Shown one piece after another: positions 1-5,637 of a stretch of 9,010 bases of DNA (position 1 is its first letter; the number at the start of each line of letters is the position of its first letter). This DNA comes from CAZVAO01 sp964625175. GTDB lineage: Bacteria; Bacillota; UBA994; PWPR01. The notes under the pieces are model-generated. The model was not told the origin of the DNA. It searched no databases and saw nothing but the letters and a program-made list of their open reading frames with translations. Location of the stretch: assembly GCA_964625175.1 (NCBI GenBank), contig CAZVAO010000094.1:1-9010 (forward strand), written 5' to 3'. The position numbers were made by a program, and so were the translations under genes.

Positions 1-22
1 TTAGTACAAACGTACGAACTAA
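1..22. promoter_or_regulatory. Possible TetR-type operator upstream of the regulator gene
   Basis: The first 22 bases form an imperfect palindrome with perfect 5-bp outer arms (TTAGT and ACTAA) around a centre containing ACGT. It lies just ahead of the ribosome binding site (GGAGGT, 25-30) of the TetR-family gene. Size, position and symmetry fit a TetR-family operator, and most such regulators repress their own promoter. The window starts at this point, so any divergent gene or the promoter itself cannot be seen. Confidence 0.45.
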
Positions 23-35
23 TCGGAGGTCTATC

Positions 36-614
36 GTGAAAGCTATGAAGAAAACTCCAGAAAAAATATTGAATACAGCTTTTGACTGTTTAGGGGAGCG
101 AGGGTATGCGAATGTATCCATGCGAGATATTGCCAAACAATCGGGAACGGCCTTGTCTCAATTGACCTATTATTTTGAAACCAAAGAGGGGCTTTTTCTT
201 GAAGTGATCAATATGATGACGGATCGTTATTTAACAGAATTGCGAAACTTGATGAAGCAAACAAATAGTGCAACAAAAAAGCGTGGGGCCCTAAGTCAAT
301 TCTTTAAGGACCTCGCCAAAGACGACCCGAAATTATTGCGTTTATTTGTAGATTTCACGGCGCAGGCGATGTGGATTCCCTCATTCAAACAAAAAATGGA
401 GCATTTGTTCAGTCAATTAACCAAAATTATTGATTCAGAAATTGTTGGATCAAAAAAAGAGATTCCAATGCAAGATTCCCAAGAAGCCTTATCCACTGCA
501 AGAATGATTTTCGGTACGCTATACGGGTTAACCGTTCAGATGATGTTAGGTGGAGAAGAGAATTTTTCAGCCAATATGTTTGATTTAGCAACATTGCCGA
601 TGACAACGGAATAG
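36..614 (+). CDS. TetR/AcrR-family transcriptional regulator
   Basis: A 192-residue protein, normal length for the TetR family, expected to act as a dimeric ligand-responsive repressor in the cytoplasm. The N-terminal 55 residues are a typical TetR helix-turn-helix: a helix starting at TPEKILNTAFDCLGERGY, then VSMRDIAKQSG, then the recognition-helix region LTYYFETKEGLF. The rest (about 60-192) is the all-helical ligand-binding and dimerisation part, which diverges too much between family members to name an effector. I chose the GTG start at 36 because GGAGGT at 25-30 gives a 5-base gap; the in-frame ATG at 45 would be 14 bases away. The possible operator at 1-22 suggests autoregulation. The HD-domain gene follows after 10 bases, with its ribosome binding site overlapping this stop codon, so the two are likely co-transcribed and translationally coupled. 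Confidence 0.93.
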   Translation: MKAMKKTPEKILNTAFDCLGERGYANVSMRDIAKQSGTALSQLTYYFETKEGLFLEVINMMTDRYLTELRNLMKQTNSATKKRGALSQFFKDLAKDDPKLLRLFVDFTAQAMWIPSFKQKMEHLFSQLTKIIDSEIVGSKKEIPMQDSQEALSTARMIFGTLYGLTVQMMLGGEENFSANMFDLATLPMTTE

Positions 615-624
615 AGGACCAAGG

Positions 625-1140
625 ATGGAACATCTACTGAAAAAAATAAATATGAATCATTCAATGATTGATCACGAATACTTCAATTGTATTAGTGATT
701 TAATTGTCCATCAGAAGGTCAAAGAGTTATTGCTTTACGTACACCATGGTAAGGTATCTGTTCTAGAACATAGTCTCCACGTGTCGTATCGCAGTTATCA
801 GGTGAGTAAGTCTTTCGGCCTTGACTATCGTTCTGCTGCAAGCGGTGGCTTACTTCACGACTTTTTCTTGTATGATTGGCATGTGCGGGGATCGCATCAT
901 GGCTTACATGGCTTTCATCACGCTAAAACGGCACTGCAAAATGCCTGTCAGTATTTTAACCTGAATGACTGCGAAAAAGATATCATACGCAAACATATGT
1001 GGCCTTTGAATATCGACCTTCCTAAATATCGTGTCTCTTATGTAGTCATGTTAATTGATAAATACTGTGCAGTATTAGAGATGGTTAGTCACAGCAGTAA
1101 GAATTTGATGAATAAGCTCAGCGCCCAGGCGACACACTAG
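625..1140 (+). CDS. HD-domain protein (putative metal-dependent phosphohydrolase)
   Basis: A 171-residue single-domain protein. The HD-superfamily metal-binding set is visible: H49 in EHSLHVS, the defining H78-D79 pair in GLLHDFFLYDW, further histidines at 98/99 and 124 (KHMWP), and a distal D145 in LIDKY. HD proteins hydrolyse phosphomonoesters or phosphodiesters, often of nucleotides, but this sequence does not reveal the substrate. The HD pair followed by an aromatic-rich stretch and histidine-rich segment (HGLHGFHH) recalls small Clostridial HD proteins encoded beside 'ABC-transporter type IV' membrane proteins, as here; that association is from memory. The AGAGGA ribosome binding site at 613-618 overlaps the tetR stop codon. 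The start at 625 gives a 6-7 base gap. The protein has no signal peptide and is presumably cytoplasmic. Confidence 0.85.
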   Translation: MEHLLKKINMNHSMIDHEYFNCISDLIVHQKVKELLLYVHHGKVSVLEHSLHVSYRSYQVSKSFGLDYRSAASGGLLHDFFLYDWHVRGSHHGLHGFHHAKTALQNACQYFNLNDCEKDIIRKHMWPLNIDLPKYRVSYVVMLIDKYCAVLEMVSHSSKNLMNKLSAQATH

Positions 1141-1205
1141 AGGTTAATCATTACCTAGCCTACATTTGTTTGGAATAAAAATGTTGAAGATATCGGAGAA
1201 GAATA

Positions 1206-1970
1206 ATGATTCTAGCACAATGGTTTTTATGGCTAATTACCTACAGTTTCTTTGGTTGGGTATATGAGTCAATTTTAGTATCATTAAGAGAAAAGCGCCT
1301 TGTGAATAGGGGCTTCTTGACGGGTCCCGTTTTGCCAGTTTACGGATTTGGTGCGTTGATTTCTGTCTTTGTTATGTCTGGGCGATCCCAGAACCTGCTC
1401 GTATTATTTATTTCAGGGATGATCTTTGCATCTGGCTTAGAGTTCTTCACATCATGGCTTTTGGAGAAGTTATTCAAAGCTAGGTGGTGGGACTATTCGG
1501 ATGAACCCTATAATCTGCAAGGGCGTATATTTCTCTTAGGATCTGTTGTTTTTGGCGCTATGTCCGCACTACTAGTGAAATATGTTCATCCCATGGTAAG
1601 CGGTTACATCAGCAGAATGCCAGAGCAACTGGCATTAAGTCTGGCATTTACGATTTTTACATTGATGCTGATTGATCTAAAAAATACGGTTACCCATCTT
1701 GTTCAATTAAATAGTAAACTTAAAGAATTCCAATCTGCGTTGAATACTTTCCGTGAGGAAAGCTTTAAGCAGTTTGATGATATCAAAGGTGAGATTCTTG
1801 AATTATTTGAACAAAGTGAAATGTATCAGCGTCGATTAAGCCAGCGTCTTGAAGAATTAGCTCAACGCAGCATCAGAATGATACGCGCCTATCCTAAAAT
1901 GAAACTATTGGAATACGAAGAAGCATGGGAGCGACTAACGCGAGAAATACGGAGACGTCGAAACAAGTAG
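1206..1970 (+). CDS. Putative ABC-transporter type IV family membrane protein (PF06541-like)
   Basis: A 254-residue membrane protein with about five hydrophobic segments (roughly 5-25, 38-58, 64-85, 107-127 and 138-157), followed by a hydrophilic, probably coiled-coil, C-terminal tail of about 95 residues rich in Lys, Arg and Glu. The N-terminal signature FFGWVYESILV, then RGFLTGPVLPVYGFGA, is characteristic of the family named 'putative ABC-transporter type IV' (CmpB-like). Despite that name there is no ATPase gene beside it, so a transport role is unproven. The tail ends in RRRRNK and may lie along the cytoplasmic face of the membrane. GGAG at 1195-1198 supports the ATG at 1206. The 65-base gap from the HD gene holds no convincing terminator, so co-transcription is likely. 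Confidence 0.85.
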   Translation: MILAQWFLWLITYSFFGWVYESILVSLREKRLVNRGFLTGPVLPVYGFGALISVFVMSGRSQNLLVLFISGMIFASGLEFFTSWLLEKLFKARWWDYSDEPYNLQGRIFLLGSVVFGAMSALLVKYVHPMVSGYISRMPEQLALSLAFTIFTLMLIDLKNTVTHLVQLNSKLKEFQSALNTFREESFKQFDDIKGEILELFEQSEMYQRRLSQRLEELAQRSIRMIRAYPKMKLLEYEEAWERLTREIRRRRNK

Positions 1971-2003
1971 AATGTTCAAGAATTATGATGATGAGGTGAT
2001 TTT

Positions 2004-3161
2004 ATGTTAGGTTTAGCACTTGAAGGTGGCGGAGCAAAAGGCGCTTTTCATATGGGTGCGGTTAAAGCATTACTCGAAGAAGGCTATCAGTTTGATGGCG
2101 TGGTTGGCACTTCTATCGGGGCTTTGAATGGGGCGGTTATTGCCCAGGGCGATTTTCATTTAGGCTATGCTTGGTGGGAAAAAGTAGAAATGTCCATGCT
2201 CTATGATATTGATCAAGATGAAATCCATAAATTAATGGATGGAAAAATAGACGGACAGGCAATTCGTTATCTCTATAACGGACTCAAGGCGATTATTGGT
2301 AATAAGGGAGTCGATACGACCAAGATGAGGAATGTTTTCGATGATATCATTGATGAGGAGAAGATCAGGAAGTCTGACTTGGATTTTGGTATTGTTACGG
2401 TGTCCATAACGGATCTAAAGCCTTTAGAGCTTTATAAAGAGGATATACCCCAAGGGGAAATGTTTGATTACCTCATGGCAAGTGCAAACTTTCCTGCTTT
2501 TCGCATTGAACCTATTGATGGGAAGTACTATGTGGATGGCGGGTTTTATGATAATTGTCCGATTAATCTACTGGTTAGAAAAGGCTATAAAGATATTATT
2601 GCCATCAGAACCCTAGGGGCAGGGATCATCAGAAAAGTTGAAGATCAAGATGTCAACATCACCAATATATTTCCTTCAGAAAAGCTGGGCAATACCCTTT
2701 TATTTGATAAAAAATCTATCCAGAAGAATCTAAAATTAGGTTATTGTGATGCTATGCGGGTCTTAAGAAGGCTGCAAGGCGAAAAATACTACTTACAAAA
2801 TATAATTGAACCACAGGCACTCATCAGTGCATTGCTAAGGATTCCGCATGATCGCCTTGTTGCGATTGGGGATTCTATGAAATTAAATCAAATTGATCCG
2901 CACAGAATGCTGTTCGAGAAAATCTTACCGAGCATCGCAAAAAGACGCAAACTAAGTGTTGTTGCGAACTATCAAGAGATTGTGATTAGCATGTTTGAGC
3001 AGATGGCTATGGAGCGAGGGATCGATCGCTACAAAATCTATGATTTCAGCGAATTTATTACTGAGATTCAACAAAGATCTGTTCCAGAAACGATATCAAA
3101 ATCATCGACTAGAAGCATTATTGAGAGTTTTGGACAAGAGGTGCTACGGTGTTTAACCTAG
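2004..3161 (+). CDS. Patatin-like phospholipase (RssA/YlbK-type)
   Basis: A 385-residue patatin-family lipid acyl hydrolase. The oxyanion-hole glycine loop is EGGGAKGAFHMGA (7-19). The nucleophile elbow is GTSIG, with catalytic S37. The catalytic aspartate is D178 in VDGG, so the Ser-Asp dyad is complete. The segment MASANFPAFR (158-167) is also typical. Family members cleave acyl chains from phospholipids or related esters; the substrate here is unknown. Bacterial patatins of this kind are often near 300 residues, so the last 90 or so residues are an extra helical, charged extension of unclear role. There is no signal peptide, so it probably acts at the cytoplasmic face of the membrane. GAGGTGA at 1991-1997 supports the ATG at 2004. 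It lies 33 bases after the membrane-protein gene, consistent with one transcript. Confidence 0.92.
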   Translation: MLGLALEGGGAKGAFHMGAVKALLEEGYQFDGVVGTSIGALNGAVIAQGDFHLGYAWWEKVEMSMLYDIDQDEIHKLMDGKIDGQAIRYLYNGLKAIIGNKGVDTTKMRNVFDDIIDEEKIRKSDLDFGIVTVSITDLKPLELYKEDIPQGEMFDYLMASANFPAFRIEPIDGKYYVDGGFYDNCPINLLVRKGYKDIIAIRTLGAGIIRKVEDQDVNITNIFPSEKLGNTLLFDKKSIQKNLKLGYCDAMRVLRRLQGEKYYLQNIIEPQALISALLRIPHDRLVAIGDSMKLNQIDPHRMLFEKILPSIAKRRKLSVVANYQEIVISMFEQMAMERGIDRYKIYDFSEFITEIQQRSVPETISKSSTRSIIESFGQEVLRCLT

Positions 3162-3241
3162 TTGCTACTGCAGAGTGAAAATTGTGAAAGACTCAAAAAT
3201 TGACGTATATTCTCCGAAATAATCGAATAAAGAGGGATTTT

Positions 3242-3826
3242 ATGAACGTTTACGATATCTTTATGGCGCCACTTGAACGGATTAGCATAGCAGCAATCCG
3301 TCGTCGTTTAATGCCGAAGGCCCATAGAAAAATATTAGAAATTGGTGCAGGGACGGGTGCTAATCTGCAGTATTATCAGTTAGACAAGATTAAGAGCTAT
3401 ACCATTCTCGATCAAGCGGTTAGCAATCAGATCAGGACTCGCGCTCCCCGAATTGCTGAATTCGTTACGGGAGACGCAACGAAGATGCCCTTTCCAGACA
3501 ACGCGTTTGACACTGTTGTGGAGACATTAGTTTTGTGTTCCATTGAGGAGCACCATTTAGCCCTGCAGGAGATTGAACGTGTTTTGAAGCCAGGTGGGTT
3601 ACTCTTGCACATCGATCATGGATTACCTATGAGGCAAGGGTTGAGAAACTTCTTCAATCTAGTGGCACCTTTTTGGAGAACGTTTACCAAGAGCTGCCGA
3701 TTGAATAAGGACTTCAGTGATATTCTTAAAGAGACAGGACTCAAGACACTCGAGGCCCATATCAGCAAATCGGGAATCTTTTATTGGGGTGTTTTACAAA
3801 AAATTAAGAGTGAGCAAGTTGTCTAA
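3242..3826 (+). CDS. Class I SAM-dependent methyltransferase
   Basis: A 194-residue methyltransferase with a complete Rossmann-type SAM site: motif I ILEIGAGTGAN (31-41), acidic residue D57 at the end of strand 2 (TILDQA), GDATKMPFPDNAFD (77-90) supplying D78 near the adenine, and the post-motif LQEIERVLKPGG (108-119). The pattern resembles the UbiE/Methyltransf_11 group, including small-molecule and phospholipid methyltransferases; position after a patatin gene mildly favours a lipid or lipophilic substrate, which is inference. I placed the start at the ATG at 3242 because GAGGG at 3232-3236 sits just ahead of it. The longer open frame back to a TTG at 3200 has no ribosome binding site and adds 14 residues before the usual family start. 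The gap to patatin is 80 bases, with no clear terminator, so this may be the last gene of the tetR-led unit. Confidence 0.88.
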   Translation: MNVYDIFMAPLERISIAAIRRRLMPKAHRKILEIGAGTGANLQYYQLDKIKSYTILDQAVSNQIRTRAPRIAEFVTGDATKMPFPDNAFDTVVETLVLCSIEEHHLALQEIERVLKPGGLLLHIDHGLPMRQGLRNFFNLVAPFWRTFTKSCRLNKDFSDILKETGLKTLEAHISKSGIFYWGVLQKIKSEQVV

Positions 3827-3925
3827 GCGGTTGGATGATGCCGTATTTTGTAAGTAAAATTCAACCTAATTACGGGAGATAAACAATAAAGATTTTGAAC
3901 TAAAAAGAATATCTATGCAAAGCCC

Positions 3926-3954
3926 TTGAACAAATAGTAGACTTAAATTACAAT
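3926..3954 (+). promoter_or_regulatory. SigA-type promoter for the CMD-cupin gene pair
   Basis: A -35 box TTGAAC (3926-3931) and a -10 box TACAAT (3949-3954) are separated by exactly 17 bases, each one mismatch from consensus. The expected transcription start is near 3960-3962, immediately before the AAGGGG ribosome binding site, so the 5' leader would be only about 15 bases. The rest of the 3827-3966 gap is AT-rich. It holds small inverted repeats (CCGTA/TACGG near 3841 and 3871) but no convincing terminator with a T-run. Confidence 0.7.
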
Positions 3955-3975
3955 TAAAAAAAGGGGTTGTTTAAT

Positions 3976-4299
3976 GTGCGTATGTTAGCGGAATTTTTCC
4001 CGGAGTTTGTTGAGAAGTTAGATGAGATGGATGCGCTTTATGAGAATAAGCGAACGATTGATGAGAAGACCTATCAGTTTATTTGCTTTGCTTTATCCGT
4101 TAAGGCTCGTTCTAAGCCCTGTGTCCTAAAACACTTCAAGGGAGCTTTAGAAGCGGGGGCGACGGTTAAAGAGCTCAGTTATATTCTAGCTTTGACGATG
4201 CGTGAGGCAGCGGGCGCAGATGATTGTTGGACGCATGACGTCATCGGTGACTGGAAAGAGATCTTAGCTGGAAATATTGACTGTGGGTGTGAGAAGTAA
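3976..4299 (+). CDS. Carboxymuconolactone decarboxylase/AhpD-like protein with SxxC site
   Basis: A 107-residue all-helical protein of the CMD/AhpD family, normal length for single-domain members. The family core is visible as KARSKPCVLKHFKGALEAGA (43-62), followed by a helix with ALTMREAAGADD. In AhpD-type peroxidases the redox site is CxxC then three residues and His. Here it reads S46-K-P-C49 with H53, so the first cysteine is replaced by serine and a normal disulfide cycle is not possible. The C terminus carries a compact CGC (103-105) that might supply another thiol or bind metal (speculative). I chose GTG at 3976 because AAGGGG (3961-3966) lies 9 bases upstream. TTG at 3967 directly abuts that site, and ATG at 3982 is farther away. 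The cupin gene follows after 32 bases. Function beyond family membership is not known. Confidence 0.85.
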   Translation: MRMLAEFFPEFVEKLDEMDALYENKRTIDEKTYQFICFALSVKARSKPCVLKHFKGALEAGATVKELSYILALTMREAAGADDCWTHDVIGDWKEILAGNIDCGCEK

Positions 4300-4331
4300 G
4301 CGTATAGTTATTCTAGGATGGGGGAAGTAGA

Positions 4332-4826
4332 ATGAAAGTCATTAATTTTAATACACTAGAGCTTGGAGAACGGAAGGTTCCCGTCGAGGCTTTCTGTTGG
4401 TCTGCTTCAAAAAATTTGGCAACACTTGCCGGTTTAGAAGACTTCGACATGAATGTACGTTCTTTACCAAGCGACCGATTCTCTTTCCCGTATCATTATC
4501 ACCGTTTTGCGGAGGAGCTCTTCATCATTATTAAGGGGAAGGTCCAAGTCCGTACACCAGAGGGAATCACTGAGGCCGTCGCTGGTGATATGCTGTTTTT
4601 TGAGGTTGGACCAACAGGGGCCCACCAGCTCTACAATCACACAGACGAACCTTGCTTATATCTAGATCTGTGCACGAATCGTGGATTTGATGTCTGCGAC
4701 TACCCAGATTCCAATAAGATTAATATCATAAATGACCGTGAAATCCGATTCGCAGGTGAACGTGCCACTTATTTCGAGGGCGAAGAAGCGATTCGCCAGG
4801 TTTGGTCTGGCTTGATTCAAGAGTAG
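4332..4826 (+). CDS. Single-domain cupin protein
   Basis: A 164-residue cupin. Motif 1 is H55-Y-H57, four residues, E62, six residues, G69. Motif 2 runs from G85-D86 to P94-T-G96-A-H98, then three residues and N102. The four metal ligands (H55, H57, E62, H98) are all present, so a bound divalent metal is expected. Cupins range from dioxygenases and isomerases to small-molecule binding proteins, and nothing here fixes the reaction. The cysteine-containing stretches DLCTN and DVCDYPD after the barrel are a local feature. The ribosome binding site GGGGGAAG just before 4327 supports the ATG at 4332. It is the second gene of the unit begun by the CMD-like protein; such pairs suggest joint action on an oxidised or aromatic small molecule (inference). 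Confidence 0.88.
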   Translation: MKVINFNTLELGERKVPVEAFCWSASKNLATLAGLEDFDMNVRSLPSDRFSFPYHYHRFAEELFIIIKGKVQVRTPEGITEAVAGDMLFFEVGPTGAHQLYNHTDEPCLYLDLCTNRGFDVCDYPDSNKINIINDREIRFAGERATYFEGEEAIRQVWSGLIQE

Positions 4827-4904
4827 ATGCTCTCTGCAGAGGGTCTTCTCCATGAAGAAATTCTGCTGGATTATGAAGTTTTGGTACTATACAATCTTAA
4901 ATTA

Positions 4905-4913
4905 TGATATAAT
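4905..4913 (+). promoter_or_regulatory. Extended -10 promoter of the FMN-binding/lipoprotein/ECF operon
   Basis: TG (4905-4906), one base, then a perfect TATAAT (4908-4913) make an extended -10 element, which can work without a good -35; none is evident at 16-18 bp spacing. Transcription would start near 4920, giving a leader of about 215 nt before the ATG at 5137. Upstream, 4827-4904 holds only a short GC-containing palindrome (CTCTGCAGAG, 4832-4841) and a 5-bp inverted repeat, neither followed by a T-run. No clear terminator for the cupin unit is seen. Confidence 0.65.
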
Positions 4914-4945
4914 ATTTTTGTTGAGAAAAGTTAAAAATTGAATTG

Positions 4946-5046
4946 TTTCCGAGCTCATTCATGCTAAGTCGCAGTATGGCGTATAAGTTGTTTGAGCCGA
5001 TAGGGTATAGTTGGAAACGGCTGTGCCTCCCAGTGTGGAAAGGAAA
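4946..5046 (+). ncRNA. Structured leader RNA, candidate Moco-type riboswitch aptamer
   Basis: Seen directly: TTTCC (4946-4950) can close with GGAAA (5042-5046, or alternatively 5037-5041). Inside is a hairpin CATGCT (4960-4965)/AGTATG (4973-4978) with one G-U pair and a 7-nt loop. A second stem is AGCCG (4995-4999)/CGGCT (5018-5022). A short helix CCA/TGG (5030-5038) follows. The segments CCGAGC (4949-4954), GGAAACGGCTGTGCCTCCC (5013-5031) and GTGGAAAGG (5035-5043) resemble, from memory, the conserved core of the molybdenum-cofactor RNA motif. The position in a long leader, followed by an attenuator-like terminator and genes for a molybdopterin-fold-like lipoprotein, fits a metabolite riboswitch. 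The existence of a structured regulatory leader is well supported; the Moco identity is tentative and needs a covariance-model search. Confidence 0.5.
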
Positions 5047-5056
5047 TTGAGATACA

Positions 5057-5080
5057 AAGTACATATTTCGGTATGCACTT
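5057..5080 (+). promoter_or_regulatory. Stem-loop between candidate aptamer and terminator
   Basis: AAGTACATA (5057-5065) and TATGCACTT (5072-5080) form a 9-bp stem with one A-C mismatch and the 6-nt loop TTTCGG. ACA (5054-5056) can also pair with TGT farther out (5086-5088). It lies between the aptamer-like domain and the terminator and is probably part of the expression platform, either as a spacer hairpin or as a competing fold. Confidence 0.5.
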
Positions 5081-5091
5081 CGTTTTGTCAT

Positions 5092-5126
5092 GAGAATCTT
5101 CCTTTCGGTCGATTCTTTTTTTATTT
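5092..5126 (+). terminator. Leader attenuator: intrinsic terminator just before the RBS
   Basis: GAGAATC (5092-5098) pairs with GATTCTT (5111-5117), including one G-U pair. The inner CC/GG (5101-5102 and 5107-5108) can add a short second helix. The stem runs straight into T7-A-T3 (5116-5126). The ribosome binding site GGAGG starts at 5127, so termination here would stop transcription before the first gene. The loop segment TTCCTTTC (5099-5106) is perfectly complementary over 8 bases to GAAAGGAA (5038-5045) at the 3' end of the candidate aptamer. This gives a plausible antiterminating pairing. Confidence 0.6.
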
Positions 5127-5136
5127 GGAGGTATGT

Positions 5137-5637
5137 ATGCGAGAGAAAAAATTAAAGCTGTTGATTATTGCTATCTTGATTATTGCTGTCGGATCAGTTT
5201 GGATTAGTCAAAATGCAGATCCATACAAGAATGTCTTACAGGAACAGGGCTATACGCATTTAGAACGCAATCCTGCCGCAGAAACAGGAGATATTACACG
5301 TGTTTACCGAGATGGTGAAACATGGGTGCAAATTATCTCAGAAGCTGGCTATCAATCGGCAATAATTATGGCAGTAGAAATTACCAATAACCAAGTCGCA
5401 CGCGTGATAATTCTCAGTCAGGAAGAAACACCTGACTATGGGGGGTATATTGCAGAGGAATGGTTTTTGGAGCGCTTACAGCTACCGATTGATCCTCTGC
5501 CTAAGCTGGTTAAGATGGCTAAAAAGAATTCAAATGATGTGGTTGCTGTCACCGGTGCAACGATTTCCTCACAGAGTGTCGTTGACGGTGTGAATAAATG
5601 TATAGAAAACTATGGAGGAACAAATGGTGGGAATTAA
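5137..5637 (+). CDS. Membrane-anchored FMN-binding-domain protein
   Basis: A 166-residue protein with one N-terminal hydrophobic segment (about 8-23, preceded by MREKKLK) that should act as an uncleaved anchor or signal peptide. There is no lipobox cysteine. The outer part resembles the FMN-binding domain found in NqrC/RnfG and many extracytosolic flavoproteins. Its hallmark is near the C terminus: AVTGATISSQSVVDGV, with T142 at the position where flavin transferase (ApbE) attaches FMN. The usual motif starts with D-G/A-x before S/T-G-A-T; here that Asp position is V136 and the nearest Asp is D134, so covalent attachment is uncertain. A role as a surface electron carrier is the family expectation. 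I chose the ATG at 5137 because GGAGG (5127-5131) is 5 bases upstream. The frame stays open back to 5011, but that extension would run through the structured leader. The gene end overlaps the next start by 14 bases, indicating translational coupling. Confidence 0.85.
   Translation: MREKKLKLLIIAILIIAVGSVWISQNADPYKNVLQEQGYTHLERNPAAETGDITRVYRDGETWVQIISEAGYQSAIIMAVEITNNQVARVIILSQEETPDYGGYIAEEWFLERLQLPIDPLPKLVKMAKKNSNDVVAVTGATISSQSVVDGVNKCIENYGGTNGGN

Noticed and set aside
1141..1156. Imperfect palindrome AGGTTAATCATTACCT after the HD gene as an operator
   Set aside because: It has only 4-bp clean outer arms and internal mismatches, and does not resemble the candidate operator at 1-22.
3200..3228. 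TTGACG at 3200 with TCGAAT at 3223 as a promoter for the methyltransferase gene
   Set aside because: The -10 is poor, and the predicted transcript start would fall on the ribosome binding site at 3232-3236. TTG at 3200 also lacks a ribosome binding site as a start codon, so the gene is taken to start at 3242.
4832..4858. CTCTGCAGAG palindrome and TCTTC/GAAGA repeat after the cupin gene as a terminator
   Set aside because: The palindrome has almost no loop, the second stem is only 5 bp, and neither is followed by a T-run.
5011..5136. Long N-terminal extension of the FMN-binding protein (open frame from ATG 5011)
   Set aside because: It would translate through the candidate aptamer and terminator, gives no sensible signal sequence, and has no good ribosome binding site, whereas ATG 5137 has GGAGG and is followed by a clean membrane anchor.
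4920..5136. TPP, cobalamin or FMN riboswitch in the leader
   Set aside because: The core segments I know for these classes (for example CTGAGA with ACCTGATC for TPP) are not present. The short TGAGA at 5048 is not in the required context.
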